A stretch of 29,244 nucleotides of DNA, taken from UBA7477 sp045602925. Lineage in GTDB: Bacteria > Bacillota > Clostridia > Oscillospirales > Ruminococcaceae. The notes under the pieces are model-generated. The model saw only the letters and a program-made list of their open reading frames with translations, was not told the DNA's origin and ran no database searches. The position numbers and the translations under genes are program-made. Where the stretch lies: contig JAZSCN010000032.1 of the NCBI GenBank assembly GCA_045602925.1, forward strand, positions 1-29,244, read 5' to 3'. Positions 1-8,522 of the stretch are shown here, piece by piece (the first letter of the stretch is position 1; the number at the start of each line of letters is the position of its first letter).

Positions 1-24
1 GTTAATAAAGCTCTTTCTAAGTAA
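1..24 (+). CDS. 3' end of an upstream gene (fragment)
   Basis: Seven codons (V N K A L S K) followed by TAA at 22-24, which overlaps the ATG of the next gene by one base (TAATG). This is the usual spacing of co-translated phage genes. The position just before the head-completion and gp21 genes would suit a head gene such as the portal protein, but nothing in seven codons can show that. Confidence 0.35.
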   Translation, partial: VNKALSK

Positions 25-488
25 TGGGACAACTTGCTTTAAATGGCCGTTCTAAAAAGTTTAAACAAGGAGTTTATATTCCGAAAAATAAAGAAAAGTT
101 TTTTGGTAAAGATGGATACGCCATTTATCGCTCCGGTTTAGAATTAAATTATTTTCGCATTTTAGATAATAATCCAAATGTTTTAAAATGGGGCAGCGAA
201 GAAATCGTTGTCCCATATTTCTTTGAAAATAAATGGCACAAATATTATATTGATATATTTGTTATTTTTAAGGTAGGGGAAGAAATTAAAAAATTTATAA
301 TAGAGTTAAAACCTTATAAGCAGACAGTACAACCAGTTTGGTCTAAGAGACGTAAACAAAGTACATACTTAAATGAATGTAGAGAGTTTGCAAAAAATCA
401 GTCTAAATGGGAATCAGCACGTAATTTTGCGAGTCAAAAGGGATGTGAGTTTCATATTTTAACTGAAAAAGACTTAAATTTCAACTAA
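24..488 (+). CDS. T4 gp4-like head completion nuclease
   Basis: A 154-residue protein close in size to T4 gp4 (about 150 aa), which acts late in head maturation. It shows the TnsA-like PD-(D/E)XK layout of that family: YRSGLE with Glu40, the pattern W-G-S-E-E followed by PYF near residues 57-66, Asp77 in YYIDIF, and the E94-L-K96 pair in IIELKP. The start ATG overlaps the preceding stop by one base. Next to gp21, gp22 and gp23 genes, a head-assembly role is consistent. Family membership is inferred from motif spacing and context, not from a search. It could instead be another small TnsA-like nuclease. Confidence 0.65.
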   Translation: MGQLALNGRSKKFKQGVYIPKNKEKFFGKDGYAIYRSGLELNYFRILDNNPNVLKWGSEEIVVPYFFENKWHKYYIDIFVIFKVGEEIKKFIIELKPYKQTVQPVWSKRRKQSTYLNECREFAKNQSKWESARNFASQKGCEFHILTEKDLNFN

Positions 489-500
489 ATATAAATTATA

Positions 501-1166
501 ATGGCTATAGCTTTAAATTTGATTGGTGAGAATTGCCAATATGATACTCGTGACTATGAGTTTATAAAAGAGTCAGAGAATAGTGGCGCACCAAAAACTC
601 TTTATATTAAAGGACCGTTCACTGAGGCTAACAGACGCAATCGTAATCAGCGTATCTATCCTTTAGAGGAGCTTTCTCAACAGATTAATGAGTTTAATGA
701 GAACTATGTAACTCGTAATCGTGCTTATGGTGAACTTGAACACCCTGAATACCCACAAATTAATCTTAAAAATGCTTGCCATATGATTACCGAATTAAAA
801 CAAGACGGTAATGTTTTCTATGGTAAGTCAAAGATTCTCCCTACTGAAACAGGTAAGACAGTTGAGATTATTATTGAAGCAGGTGGTACAGTCGGTGTAT
901 CTTCGCGCTCTCTTGGTAGCGTTGACCCAAAAACGGGTATTGTTTCTAATCTTAGACTTTGCACATTCGACATTGTTTCTGACCCTTCTTCTCAGAGTGC
1001 ATTCGTAGAAGGTATTCTTGAAAGCAAACAGTGGTATTGTAATAAGGATAACAGATTTGAAGAAGTTTATGAGAATTTAGAGAATTCTCTTATTAATCTA
1101 CCAAGACATGAGGTTGATAAGTATCTCTGCGAACAGATTAAAGAGTTCTTGCGTAAATTACATTAA
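501..1166 (+). CDS. 21: Prohead core protease (T4 gp21-like)
   Basis: A 221-aa protein matching T4 gp21 in size (212 aa) and signatures. gp21 proteases mature the prohead by cutting scaffold and capsid proteins after Glu. The features visible are N-R-N-x-R-x-Y-P near residues 47-54, GELEHP with candidate catalytic His81, GVSSRSLG with candidate Ser134/135, and FDIVSDPS with Asp157/161; the fold uses a His-Ser-Asp type triad. It lies directly before a small core protein, gp22 and gp23, as in T4. The ATG at 501 is preceded by TAAATA nine bases upstream, the start signature common in this window. Expected substrates are the neighbouring gp22 and the N-terminus of gp23. Confidence 0.9.
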   Translation: MAIALNLIGENCQYDTRDYEFIKESENSGAPKTLYIKGPFTEANRRNRNQRIYPLEELSQQINEFNENYVTRNRAYGELEHPEYPQINLKNACHMITELKQDGNVFYGKSKILPTETGKTVEIIIEAGGTVGVSSRSLGSVDPKTGIVSNLRLCTFDIVSDPSSQSAFVEGILESKQWYCNKDNRFEEVYENLENSLINLPRHEVDKYLCEQIKEFLRKLH

Positions 1167-1173
1167 AATTATT

Positions 1174-1353
1174 ATGGCAAAAGTTTCTAAAAGAAGTGCT
1201 ATTGATGAGCAGACAAAGCGTTTAGCTACTGCTTTCATTGATGGTATTATTAATAAGGATAAGAAGAGCGCTACTAGTGCTCTTAAAGAGATGGTAAATA
1301 ATCGTATCAGTGCTAAGATTCGTAAGGTCGCACGCACAGAAGAATTAATTTAA
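1174..1353 (+). CDS. Small basic prohead core protein (gp67/68-like position)
   Basis: A 59-aa Lys/Arg-rich, probably helical protein beginning MAKVSKRSAIDEQ. The ATG at 1174 lies seven bases after the gp21 stop; a longer in-frame version starting inside gp21 is less likely. In T4 the neighbouring small proteins gp67 and gp68 are prohead core components, and this gene sits between protease and scaffold. That role is inferred from position, size and charge only; I do not recognise a diagnostic motif. Confidence 0.6.
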   Translation: MAKVSKRSAIDEQTKRLATAFIDGIINKDKKSATSALKEMVNNRISAKIRKVARTEELI

Positions 1354-1363
1354 ATTTTTAACA

Positions 1364-2293
1364 ATGAACAGTAAAGATAATACAAAAAATATTGCAGATT
1401 TGCTTCCTGAGGCACTTGTAAAGAATTTGTCTGAGGAATCATTGTCTGCTCTCAAGGAAGAATTTGAGAGACTTGTAGAATCTAAAGTTGCTGAAAGAGT
1501 TGCTCTTGCTACAGCTGCTGCTGAAACTTCTCTTGATGAAGAAGTTAACAGGCAGACAACTGAGCTCGTTCATAAGATTGAAGAAGCACACAAGATTGGT
1601 CTTGAAAAGGTAGTTAACCACCTTACAGAGAAGTATGAAAATAATCTTGAAAAGGTTCGTAACTATTACAAGAATCAACTTGGTCGTGAAGCACTTAAGT
1701 TTAAGAATACTCTCGTTGAAAGCGTAAGCAAGTATATTAATGCTCGTATTGATAAGCTCGTTCCTTACGAGGAAGTAAAAGCTGCGGTTAAGAATGATAC
1801 TGCTATGAAGGTTCTCGAAAGCTTCAAACAGCAGCTTAACGTAGGTGAAGCTATGAAAGATGCTAATGTACGTAGCGCTATCATGGAGGGTTATTCAATG
1901 CTTCAGACTGCTAAGAAGGCTGAGAAGGCTGCTTCTAAAAAGGCTGAAAAGCTTCAGACCCAGCTTGATGAAATGGCCGAGTCTTATGCTTTCGAGCGCA
2001 ATCTTGCTCAGCTTGATGAAGATCAAAAGAACTTTATGATTCGCATGGCTAAGAAGGCAGGCGTTGGTTATGTAAACGAGAATATGTCTTACATTAATTC
2101 TCTTTATGAAAAGAAGCTCATCAATGAAAGAAAAGAGCTTGCTGCTAAAGAGATGAATAACAGAAATCGTAACAAGCTTCAGAATGTAAGTCGCAAGGCT
2201 TTAGCAGCTAAGTCTGCTCCTGGCCGTATGATTACAGAAGATAGAGATCTTGATGCTTTAATTAATCAAATTGAAGCAGATTGGCAAGATTAA
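1364..2293 (+). CDS. 22: Prohead scaffolding core protein (T4 gp22-like)
   Basis: A 309-aa, highly charged, almost entirely helical protein, slightly longer than T4 gp22 (269 aa). Long heptad-like stretches rich in Ala, Glu and Lys cover roughly residues 20-130 and 180-240, as expected of an internal scaffold that is later degraded by gp21. LLPEAL near the N-terminus and the EGYSML segment near residue 177 sit in positions typical of gp22 proteins. It lies 10 bases downstream of the small core gene and directly before the capsid gene. Codon choice (CTT/CTC, AAG) is less AT-biased than in most of the window, consistent with high expression. Confidence 0.85.
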   Translation: MNSKDNTKNIADLLPEALVKNLSEESLSALKEEFERLVESKVAERVALATAAAETSLDEEVNRQTTELVHKIEEAHKIGLEKVVNHLTEKYENNLEKVRNYYKNQLGREALKFKNTLVESVSKYINARIDKLVPYEEVKAAVKNDTAMKVLESFKQQLNVGEAMKDANVRSAIMEGYSMLQTAKKAEKAASKKAEKLQTQLDEMAESYAFERNLAQLDEDQKNFMIRMAKKAGVGYVNENMSYINSLYEKKLINERKELAAKEMNNRNRNKLQNVSRKALAAKSAPGRMITEDRDLDALINQIEADWQD

Positions 2294-2303
2294 GTAATTT
2301 CAC

Positions 2304-2311
2304 TATAAATA
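2304..2311 (+). promoter_or_regulatory. T4-type late promoter box before the capsid gene
   Basis: An exact TATAAATA, the T4 late-promoter -10 element, lies 94 bases upstream of the capsid ATG. The resulting leader holds a small perfect hairpin (GTGTTA 2365-2370 with TAACAC 2374-2379) and is A/C-rich near the start codon. In T4 the homologous gene 23 is also driven by a TATAAATA late promoter. The phage sigma and co-activator (gp55/gp33) are not identified in this window. Confidence 0.65.
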
Positions 2312-2405
2312 AAGATAGTTTTTATAACAAGTACATGAAGTTTTAATTAACTTGAGTCATATTCGTGTTATAATAACACAAACAATTTAACAAACATTTA
2401 ATATT

Positions 2406-4346
2406 ATGAGTTTAATTTCTACAGAAAATTTCAAAAAGTCTTTGACACAGCAGAATGGTGAGCGCACCAAGAAGGCTGTTTTCCGTTGGAAGAAGCTTCT
2501 TGAGAACACTAAGGATTTCGGTACCATCCGTACTAAGGCTGCTAAGGAATCCACAGCTATGCTTCTCGAGAACCAGTATCGTTACCTCAAGGAGGCTGCT
2601 ACTAACACCTCTATCTTTGGACCTCAGAATGGTCTTCAGGGTGGTGCTCTTCACGCCACTGACGGTTATGCTCCTGGCGACAATCGTCTTCCTCGTATCT
2701 TGATCCCAATGGTTCGTCGTATCTATCCTGCCCTCATGTCCAATGAGGTTGTTGGTGTTCAGCCAATGCCAGGTCCGGTAGCTCTTGGTTTCGCTCTTCG
2801 TTACAAGTACCTTAAGGGTGCTCTCCATCACGGCGATTCCGATACCAAGCATGTTCACAGAGACAAGAATGCTATCGATACAACTATTGACCACACTATT
2901 ACATCCGCTGATGGTAAGCACATCTTCCAAAGTGAGACTGAATATCCTGCTTCCGGTATCAAGGGTATCGAAACTAAGGCTACTCTTACTGTAACTCTTT
3001 CTACAGCTGGTACTAAGCCTGTTGCTGAAGAAGAACTTGCTGCTACTATCGTTCTTATCGATGGTCAGGGTTATCCTCAGGTTCAGACTACATCCGTTAA
3101 GGTTACTAAGGATGGTAAGAAGTTCATTGAGCAGGGTTGGGGATATACCTTTGATGTTCCTGAAACAGTTGCTGAAGGTGCTACTACAGTTGAAGTTAAG
3201 TCTCTTGTAGTTGGTGTTTCCTCTTGGGGTCACACTGCTAAGGATGGTAAGGGTCGTGAACTCTTCGAGACAATGGAATCCGCTGAAATGGGTTATCAGA
3301 AGATTGACAACCGCTTCACTGGTCGCGCTGATGCTCGCCTTGGTGAAGAGCTCGCTGGTGGTCGTTGGAAGTTCCGTCCAGAAGATACTGGTATTGCTAC
3401 CCTCATGCAGCAGTATGAAGGCACTGGCGCTATCGCTAAGACCTCTTTCGGTTTCGAGAAGTGCTCCGTAGAAGCTGGTACACGTCGTCTCAGCACCTCC
3501 TGGACACTTGAAACTGAGGAAGACCTTAAGAATACTAATGGTATCGACATCGAGCAGGAAGCTACTCAGCAGATGAGTTATGAGCTTCAGGCTGAAATCG
3601 ACCGTGAAATGACAGTTCGCATGCTTTACAGCTGCTTGAGCAAGGGTGAATGGTCTCTTTGGGATGCACAGCTTGCTGACGCTCGTTGGCTTGCTGAACG
3701 TCAGCGTGCCTTCTATCAGCACCTCATCAAGATGTCCATCCGTATGCAGACTCGCAACCGTCGTGGACCTGCTAACTTCATCGTTTGCACACCTGATGTT
3801 GCTGCTCTTCTCGAGTCCCTTGACGAATTCACCACAATGCCTGCTCAGGCTAACATCTCAACTGGCAACATGGCTACTGCTAAGGTAGGTACTCTCGGTA
3901 GTAATCGTTTCAGCGTATATGTTGATACTCGTTCCGCTGTTTATGATACCTCTGACTATGGTTATGGTTATGAGGGTATGTTCGAAGAGTCTGATGCCAA
4001 GCTTCCTAACTACTGCATGCTTGGTTACAAGGGTGCTGAAAGCTATGACGCTGGTATCATCTACTGCCCATATATTCCAATTATGGTTCAGCAGGCAGTT
4101 AACCCAGTTGACTTCACACCTCAGGTTGGTCTCATGACTCGTTACGGTGTTCTTGATAACATCTTCGGTGCTGAACTCTACTACCACTGCATTATCATCG
4201 ATTCCTTCGCACAGCCTGGTGCTCCTAAGCAGCTTCGTGGCGTATACCCAACCGGTTACGTAACTCCTGCTGTTGCTAAGACTCTCGATGCTGATACAAC
4301 TCTTGGTTCTACATTCCAGTATCCTGCTGGTCCTATCACTCAGTAA
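2406..4346 (+). CDS. 23: Major capsid protein (T4 gp23-like)
   Basis: A 646-aa major capsid protein, larger than T4 gp23 (521 aa). N-terminal features match gp23: a basic delta region, GDNRLPRILIPMVRRIYPAL at residues 91-110 and VVGVQPMPGP at 115-124. Residues 61-63 (L-K-E) followed by Ala fit the gp21 cleavage rule (hydrophobic-x-Glu), at almost the same position as the T4 cut after Glu65. Residues about 185-275 form a beta-rich, Thr/Val-rich stretch that probably is an inserted surface domain. The gene has the strongest codon bias in the window, its own late promoter and a strong terminator, as expected for the most abundant virion protein. Confidence 0.95.
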   Translation: MSLISTENFKKSLTQQNGERTKKAVFRWKKLLENTKDFGTIRTKAAKESTAMLLENQYRYLKEAATNTSIFGPQNGLQGGALHATDGYAPGDNRLPRILIPMVRRIYPALMSNEVVGVQPMPGPVALGFALRYKYLKGALHHGDSDTKHVHRDKNAIDTTIDHTITSADGKHIFQSETEYPASGIKGIETKATLTVTLSTAGTKPVAEEELAATIVLIDGQGYPQVQTTSVKVTKDGKKFIEQGWGYTFDVPETVAEGATTVEVKSLVVGVSSWGHTAKDGKGRELFETMESAEMGYQKIDNRFTGRADARLGEELAGGRWKFRPEDTGIATLMQQYEGTGAIAKTSFGFEKCSVEAGTRRLSTSWTLETEEDLKNTNGIDIEQEATQQMSYELQAEIDREMTVRMLYSCLSKGEWSLWDAQLADARWLAERQRAFYQHLIKMSIRMQTRNRRGPANFIVCTPDVAALLESLDEFTTMPAQANISTGNMATAKVGTLGSNRFSVYVDTRSAVYDTSDYGYGYEGMFEESDAKLPNYCMLGYKGAESYDAGIIYCPYIPIMVQQAVNPVDFTPQVGLMTRYGVLDNIFGAELYYHCIIIDSFAQPGAPKQLRGVYPTGYVTPAVAKTLDADTTLGSTFQYPAGPITQ

Positions 4347-4370
4347 TTGAGATAAACAAATCTTCTTTCA

Positions 4371-4399
4371 AAAGGTAAGTCTTCGGACTTACCTTTTTT
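4371..4399 (+). terminator. Rho-independent terminator after the capsid gene
   Basis: Perfect 11-bp stem AAAGGTAAGTC/GACTTACCTTT closed by a cTTCGg tetraloop and followed by a T run. It lies 25 bases after the capsid stop. Confidence 0.9.
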
Positions 4400-4515
4400 G
4401 CTTTATATTTTTCGGAACTTCATCATAAGTATTAAAGTAAGCTTTGTGTTCCGTAAGTACGCATGTAATAAGATAAAAGCGCAGGAGAGTTTACATTATA
4501 ACAATATTAAAAATT

Positions 4516-6045
4516 ATGAAAATATATAATATCCTTAAAAAGTTAGATGAACAGAAAAAATATTATGAATCTCGCGGTATGCTCATAGAAGCTGCTACTG
4601 TAGAAGAAACTAAGAATCATCTTACAAACTATATTAATACTCAAGTAGTTTCTAAGAAAGAAGTATCCCAGGCCTGGGACGGCGGTGGTTCTAACATTTC
4701 TGATTTCATCGAAAAGATTATCACACTTCTTTCCCAGGTTGCCACTCTTCCTAAGGAAGAAATTGAACAAACTTATAATGTTCAGAACCTTAAGACAATT
4801 TATTACTTGATTCATAACTCTAATCTTGAAATGAATCGCATTATCGATGGTATGAAGGGTTCTCAGATTGGCCAACTTACTCGTTTTGGTAAGAAAGGCA
4901 ATGTTCTTAAGGGTGAGCTTGGACAAAATATGGACCTTTACACTGAGTTGAAGTCCATGCTACTTTATGAAAACGGTGACTGGGTAAAGCCTCTTGCGGA
5001 ATTCTATGAAAACTTTGAAGCTCGTTCTATTAAGTTAGACACATTAGCCGGAGATGTAAAACGTATTGATGACCTTTTCAGTGTATTCGAATCTACTGGT
5101 TTGCCAATGGAATGTATTAAGCGTATTGCTGCTACTACTGGTTCTCAGACTCCTAATCGTGGACGATTTGAAACTCTTTTTGCTCTTCTTTGTAAAGGTG
5201 GTAAGTTTAAGGTAACTGCTAAGACTTCCGGATATGATGATAAGGAATCTGGTGACGTTATTATCGCTAATAAGGGTATTGAATTAAAGGTTAATGCCGG
5301 TGCCGGTGGCGGTCGTGTTGGCGGTCAGAAAGGTTATAACTCAGTTGAAGCTATCAAAAAAGCTTATAAGACTGCAATGGTTAGTTTTGCTAAGAATGTA
5401 ATTAAAACATTCGGTTCTCAGATTCCAAAGGATAATGCAGAGCTTGCATCTCAATTTGAAGACCTTGTTGGACCATATGCAATGGGCAATCTTGAACTTT
5501 CTCTTGATTTGACTAAGGGTGCTCGTGGTGAAGGTGTGAAAACTATTGACGAAGTAATTGCTAATATTTGTAATGCTGTTATTTCAGTAGTAGGTAACCC
5601 TGAACCTAAAGTCGCACTTGCTGTAAAGAAAGAAGCCCTCAATTTTTATAAATCAATTTGGTGTAACTCTACTGTAGAAGATAAAGTTAATAATAGTATC
5701 GCAAAATTGATTGATGGATATACTGCTAATAGAAGTATTGTTGAGTTTGCTAAAGAAGGTCGTGTATTAGCAGAAGCTGACTATCTTGGATTTACTCAGC
5801 AAGCATGTGCTAGGCTTTTTGCATATTATGCAGAGTTGGAGCCGTTTGATTATATTTTCATTATTAATGCAGATAAGAACCTTGATAACGCTAAAATGCT
5901 TGTTCTTTCAAATGCAATGGTTAAGCGTTTAGGTAATGCTTCTGCTGAAGAAATTGCAGCTTCTGGTTTATATTTTAAAGAGCTCGGTCAAATGTACGGT
6001 GCGCCTGCACGTAAGGTTCGTCCTTCTATTGATATTAATTTTTAA
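4516..6045 (+). CDS. Putative PD-(D/E)XK nuclease-like protein, copy 1
   Basis: A 509-aa protein, paralogous over its whole length to the next gene. I do not recognise the family. The middle carries a nuclease-like pattern: Glu219 in GRFETL, Asp247 in SGDVII, and E256-L-K258 in IELK. A Gly-rich block GAGGGRVGGQ follows at once. Both copies also share GSQTPNRG just before the Glu, and an N-terminal start of MKI-x-x-(V/I)-L. The position right after the capsid gene and the capsid-like codon use suggest a late, perhaps virion-associated protein. The 115-base gap before it has a 6-bp hairpin (CGGAAC/GTTCCG, about 4411-4452). Nuclease activity is inference from motif spacing. Confidence 0.6.
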   Translation: MKIYNILKKLDEQKKYYESRGMLIEAATVEETKNHLTNYINTQVVSKKEVSQAWDGGGSNISDFIEKIITLLSQVATLPKEEIEQTYNVQNLKTIYYLIHNSNLEMNRIIDGMKGSQIGQLTRFGKKGNVLKGELGQNMDLYTELKSMLLYENGDWVKPLAEFYENFEARSIKLDTLAGDVKRIDDLFSVFESTGLPMECIKRIAATTGSQTPNRGRFETLFALLCKGGKFKVTAKTSGYDDKESGDVIIANKGIELKVNAGAGGGRVGGQKGYNSVEAIKKAYKTAMVSFAKNVIKTFGSQIPKDNAELASQFEDLVGPYAMGNLELSLDLTKGARGEGVKTIDEVIANICNAVISVVGNPEPKVALAVKKEALNFYKSIWCNSTVEDKVNNSIAKLIDGYTANRSIVEFAKEGRVLAEADYLGFTQQACARLFAYYAELEPFDYIFIINADKNLDNAKMLVLSNAMVKRLGNASAEEIAASGLYFKELGQMYGAPARKVRPSIDINF

Positions 6046-6051
6046 TTAGTT

Positions 6052-7662
6052 ATGAAAATTTTTGAAGTTCTTAATAAAATTAAAAAGCATAAAGCTATAT
6101 TAGAAAATATTAATACAGTTGCAGCTAAAGAAGATATAGCTGCAACTGTAAACAAACATAAAAATTCAGAAGCTCTTAGCAAACCCGAGATGACTGAAAA
6201 ATGGAATAATGCCCTTGCTTCTCAAGATGCTTTTGAAAAATTTGTTAATGATTCTATTAATCTTCTTGCTAACCTTCTTACCGTTCCAATTAATGAATTA
6301 TTTGAAACATATGATGCAAATAATTTAAAAACTATGTTTTGGTTAATGCATAATGCTAACTATAAACTTAATGCTGTTATAGAAAGAATGAAGCAGACTA
6401 ACATAGGTAAATTACAAGGATATGATAGTAAGGGAAATAAAAAGAAATTATCAGCTAAAGGATTTTACGATGAAGAAGGTAAGTTCGATGCTAATACAGA
6501 TTTATTTGATTTAATTAAATCTTTATTCTTTTATAAAAATGGTGAATGGGTTGATGCATTTTATAATTTATATACGAATGGTAATTTCTTAAAATTAAAT
6601 GATTTAAAGAAAGTAACAGTAAATCAAAATTTATTTGATATATTGTTAAAAACAGGGTTGCCCGCTGAATGTTTAATAGAATTAGCATCTATTCAAGGCT
6701 CTAAAACACCTAATCGTGGTAAATTTGAAACCTTATTAGTTCTATTATCTGAAAATGGTCGTTTTCAAGCGGGTAAAGATAATACATATAATGAATTAGG
6801 TAATCTTTATAGAAATGAGCTAAATGGCGATATTATTATAGATGGTGTTCCTATTGAAGTGAAAACAGATATGGGTGCCGGTGGCGGTCGTGTTGGCGGG
6901 CAAGGAGGATTTAATGCTATTGCAGGTATTAAAACTTCTTATAAAAAAGGCTTAAAACGTTTTTTAGATTTTTATAAACAAAAGTTTGCTTCTCAGATTC
7001 CTTCCGGTATAGATGCGTCAGAAACAAATAATCCAAATAATTTAAAAGCAGAAAATCAAAAACTTCTCCAAAAATATGAGAAATGTGGTGCTATATCATT
7101 AAAGCCAAATTCAAAGTGTGTTTTTATTGATACCATTATATCAGAAATTTGTTCATTAATAATTAAAATTGTAGGTAATATTGATAATAATGTACAATTA
7201 ATTGATGAGGTCAAAAACGAAATAATTGAATTTTATTCTTCAATTTGGTGTTGTAACGCAGCCGAAGATACTGAAGAACCAACAGGCGCTAATGTTGCAA
7301 TTAAAAAATTAATAGCAACTATAATTAATTCTAATACAATTCTTAATATTGCTAATTCAGGACGAGTTATTCCTGAAGAGAATTTTGATAACTTTGCACA
7401 AATGGCTTGTGCTTGCATGTTAGGTCATTATGCTTCTATTGAAGAATTTGAATATATGTTTATTATTAGTACTAATCCTGAAGATTTGAAGATTCCAAAA
7501 GCACATATGGCAGTAATAGACAAAGCAACATTAAAAGGATTTATTAATAATCCAGCTTCAGTACTAAACACTGATATATATTTTTCTGAATTACCTACAA
7601 CATATGGTAAAAATCCAGCAAGAGCCACTCGCCCGATGCTAACTTTAAAAAATCTTAATTAA
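6052..7662 (+). CDS. Putative PD-(D/E)XK nuclease-like protein, copy 2
   Basis: A 536-aa paralogue of the preceding gene, starting six bases after its stop, so a tandem duplication. The same candidate active-site set is kept: Glu226 in GKFETL, Asp260 in NGDIII, and E269-V-K271 in IEVK, followed by GAGGGRVGGQ. It has insertions relative to copy 1, around residues 130-150 (ahead of the nuclease core) and around 320-345. Codon use is clearly more AT-rich (TTA, AAA, ATA) than in copy 1, apart from the Gly-rich block. Both copies keep the catalytic-type residues, so neither looks decayed. Function is unproven. Confidence 0.6.
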   Translation: MKIFEVLNKIKKHKAILENINTVAAKEDIAATVNKHKNSEALSKPEMTEKWNNALASQDAFEKFVNDSINLLANLLTVPINELFETYDANNLKTMFWLMHNANYKLNAVIERMKQTNIGKLQGYDSKGNKKKLSAKGFYDEEGKFDANTDLFDLIKSLFFYKNGEWVDAFYNLYTNGNFLKLNDLKKVTVNQNLFDILLKTGLPAECLIELASIQGSKTPNRGKFETLLVLLSENGRFQAGKDNTYNELGNLYRNELNGDIIIDGVPIEVKTDMGAGGGRVGGQGGFNAIAGIKTSYKKGLKRFLDFYKQKFASQIPSGIDASETNNPNNLKAENQKLLQKYEKCGAISLKPNSKCVFIDTIISEICSLIIKIVGNIDNNVQLIDEVKNEIIEFYSSIWCCNAAEDTEEPTGANVAIKKLIATIINSNTILNIANSGRVIPEENFDNFAQMACACMLGHYASIEEFEYMFIISTNPEDLKIPKAHMAVIDKATLKGFINNPASVLNTDIYFSELPTTYGKNPARATRPMLTLKNLN

Positions 7663-7682
7663 TTTCAGAACAAATTTATAAT

Positions 7683-7715
7683 CCCTCTTAATGAAAGTTA
7701 AGAGGGAAAAATTTT
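7683..7715 (+). promoter_or_regulatory. Hairpin spanning a start codon
   Basis: Perfect 9-bp stem CCCTCTTAA (7683-7691) with TTAAGAGGG (7698-7706), loop TGAAAG, followed by AAAAATTTTT. The A of the ATG at 7691 is in the stem and the TG is in the loop. It may be a terminator for the upstream gene, a structure that limits translation of the next gene, or both. Confidence 0.55.
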
Positions 7716-8104
7716 TATTCAAAGCTGGCAAATATGTTGCAGGTGATATATCTAAGCTCTTTGAAGAAAAGGACTTTAAAAAGATGAAAACAAGTCTTTG
7801 CAAACTTAAAGCAAAGGGTGGTTATAATAAGAAATTTAATATACATTATTTCAGACCCGATACTTTAGAAACAGTCTTTACTGATTATATTGATAAATGT
7901 CCAGTATTGTCTACAGAAACTTGTTTTGCGATTATTCCTGAGGAATCTGCTAAAAAAGGTAGACTGAATAATTGCAAGCGTTTTACTGCTAAAAATGATT
8001 TTAATTTAACATACCTCCATGATGAGCATGGTATAGTATTGTATTTGCAGGAACCAGATGCTCCTGGACCGTTTATGATGTTAGTTCAATATAATGAAGA
8101 GTAA
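7691..8104 (+). CDS. Unknown 137-aa protein
   Basis: Not recognised. It begins with a basic segment (MKVKREKFLFKAGKY), has a central Lys-rich helix and a mixed alpha/beta C-terminal half ending YLQEPDAPGPFMMLVQYNEE. It has no signal peptide or membrane segment. The start codon lies inside a hairpin; no better in-frame ATG is near, the next Met being about 32 codons further on. It is followed ten bases later by the next small gene and probably belongs to the same late transcript. Confidence 0.6.
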   Translation: MKVKREKFLFKAGKYVAGDISKLFEEKDFKKMKTSLCKLKAKGGYNKKFNIHYFRPDTLETVFTDYIDKCPVLSTETCFAIIPEESAKKGRLNNCKRFTAKNDFNLTYLHDEHGIVLYLQEPDAPGPFMMLVQYNEE

Positions 8105-8114
8105 ATAATTGGTA

Positions 8115-8522
8115 ATGAAACGCAGAAAAAAGCGCATTGATGAGATAACAGAATTTGTTGAAGATTTAGTAGCTGATGCTGCTGCAGATAAAGTAGCAGA
8201 TAATATTGTTGATAATTCAACAGAAGAAGAAAAGGAAGACGAAGACGCTGAAGATACGATGGGAACTACTACTCCAATAGGTAATAATGGCACTGCTCCT
8301 GCTCCGCAAAATAATGCTGTAGTTGCACCGCAGCCTGAAGAAAAAGAAGGAGTAGATCCTGAAATTGAAGCAATGTATAAAGCTGTTGAAGAGCTTAGAA
8401 ATAAACAAGAAGAAACTAACCAAATTGGTTTGTTAAACCAACAAAATAGTCAACAGTTGAAACAATCAGCTGATGATATTATGAAAGAAATTGAAGCTTA
8501 TATTCAGCAACACAAAAAGTAA
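8115..8522 (+). CDS. Unknown acidic, low-complexity coiled-coil protein
   Basis: A 135-aa protein with a basic start (MKRRKKR), an acidic centre rich in Glu and Asp (about residues 38-47), a Pro/Ala/Asn-rich linker (about 50-75) and a Gln-rich C-terminal coiled coil (about 80-133). The ATG at 8115 is preferred to a TTG six bases upstream. The stop overlaps the next ATG by one base (TAATG). The make-up suggests a flexible structural or assembly protein, but I recognise no family. Confidence 0.6.
   Translation: MKRRKKRIDEITEFVEDLVADAAADKVADNIVDNSTEEEKEDEDAEDTMGTTTPIGNNGTAPAPQNNAVVAPQPEEKEGVDPEIEAMYKAVEELRNKQEETNQIGLLNQQNSQQLKQSADDIMKEIEAYIQQHKK

Noticed and set aside
2412..3722. A 436-codon open frame antisense to the capsid gene.
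   Set aside because: It lies wholly opposite a certain gene with strong codon bias, has Ser/Thr/Leu-rich composition typical of antisense shadows, and no recognisable protein features.
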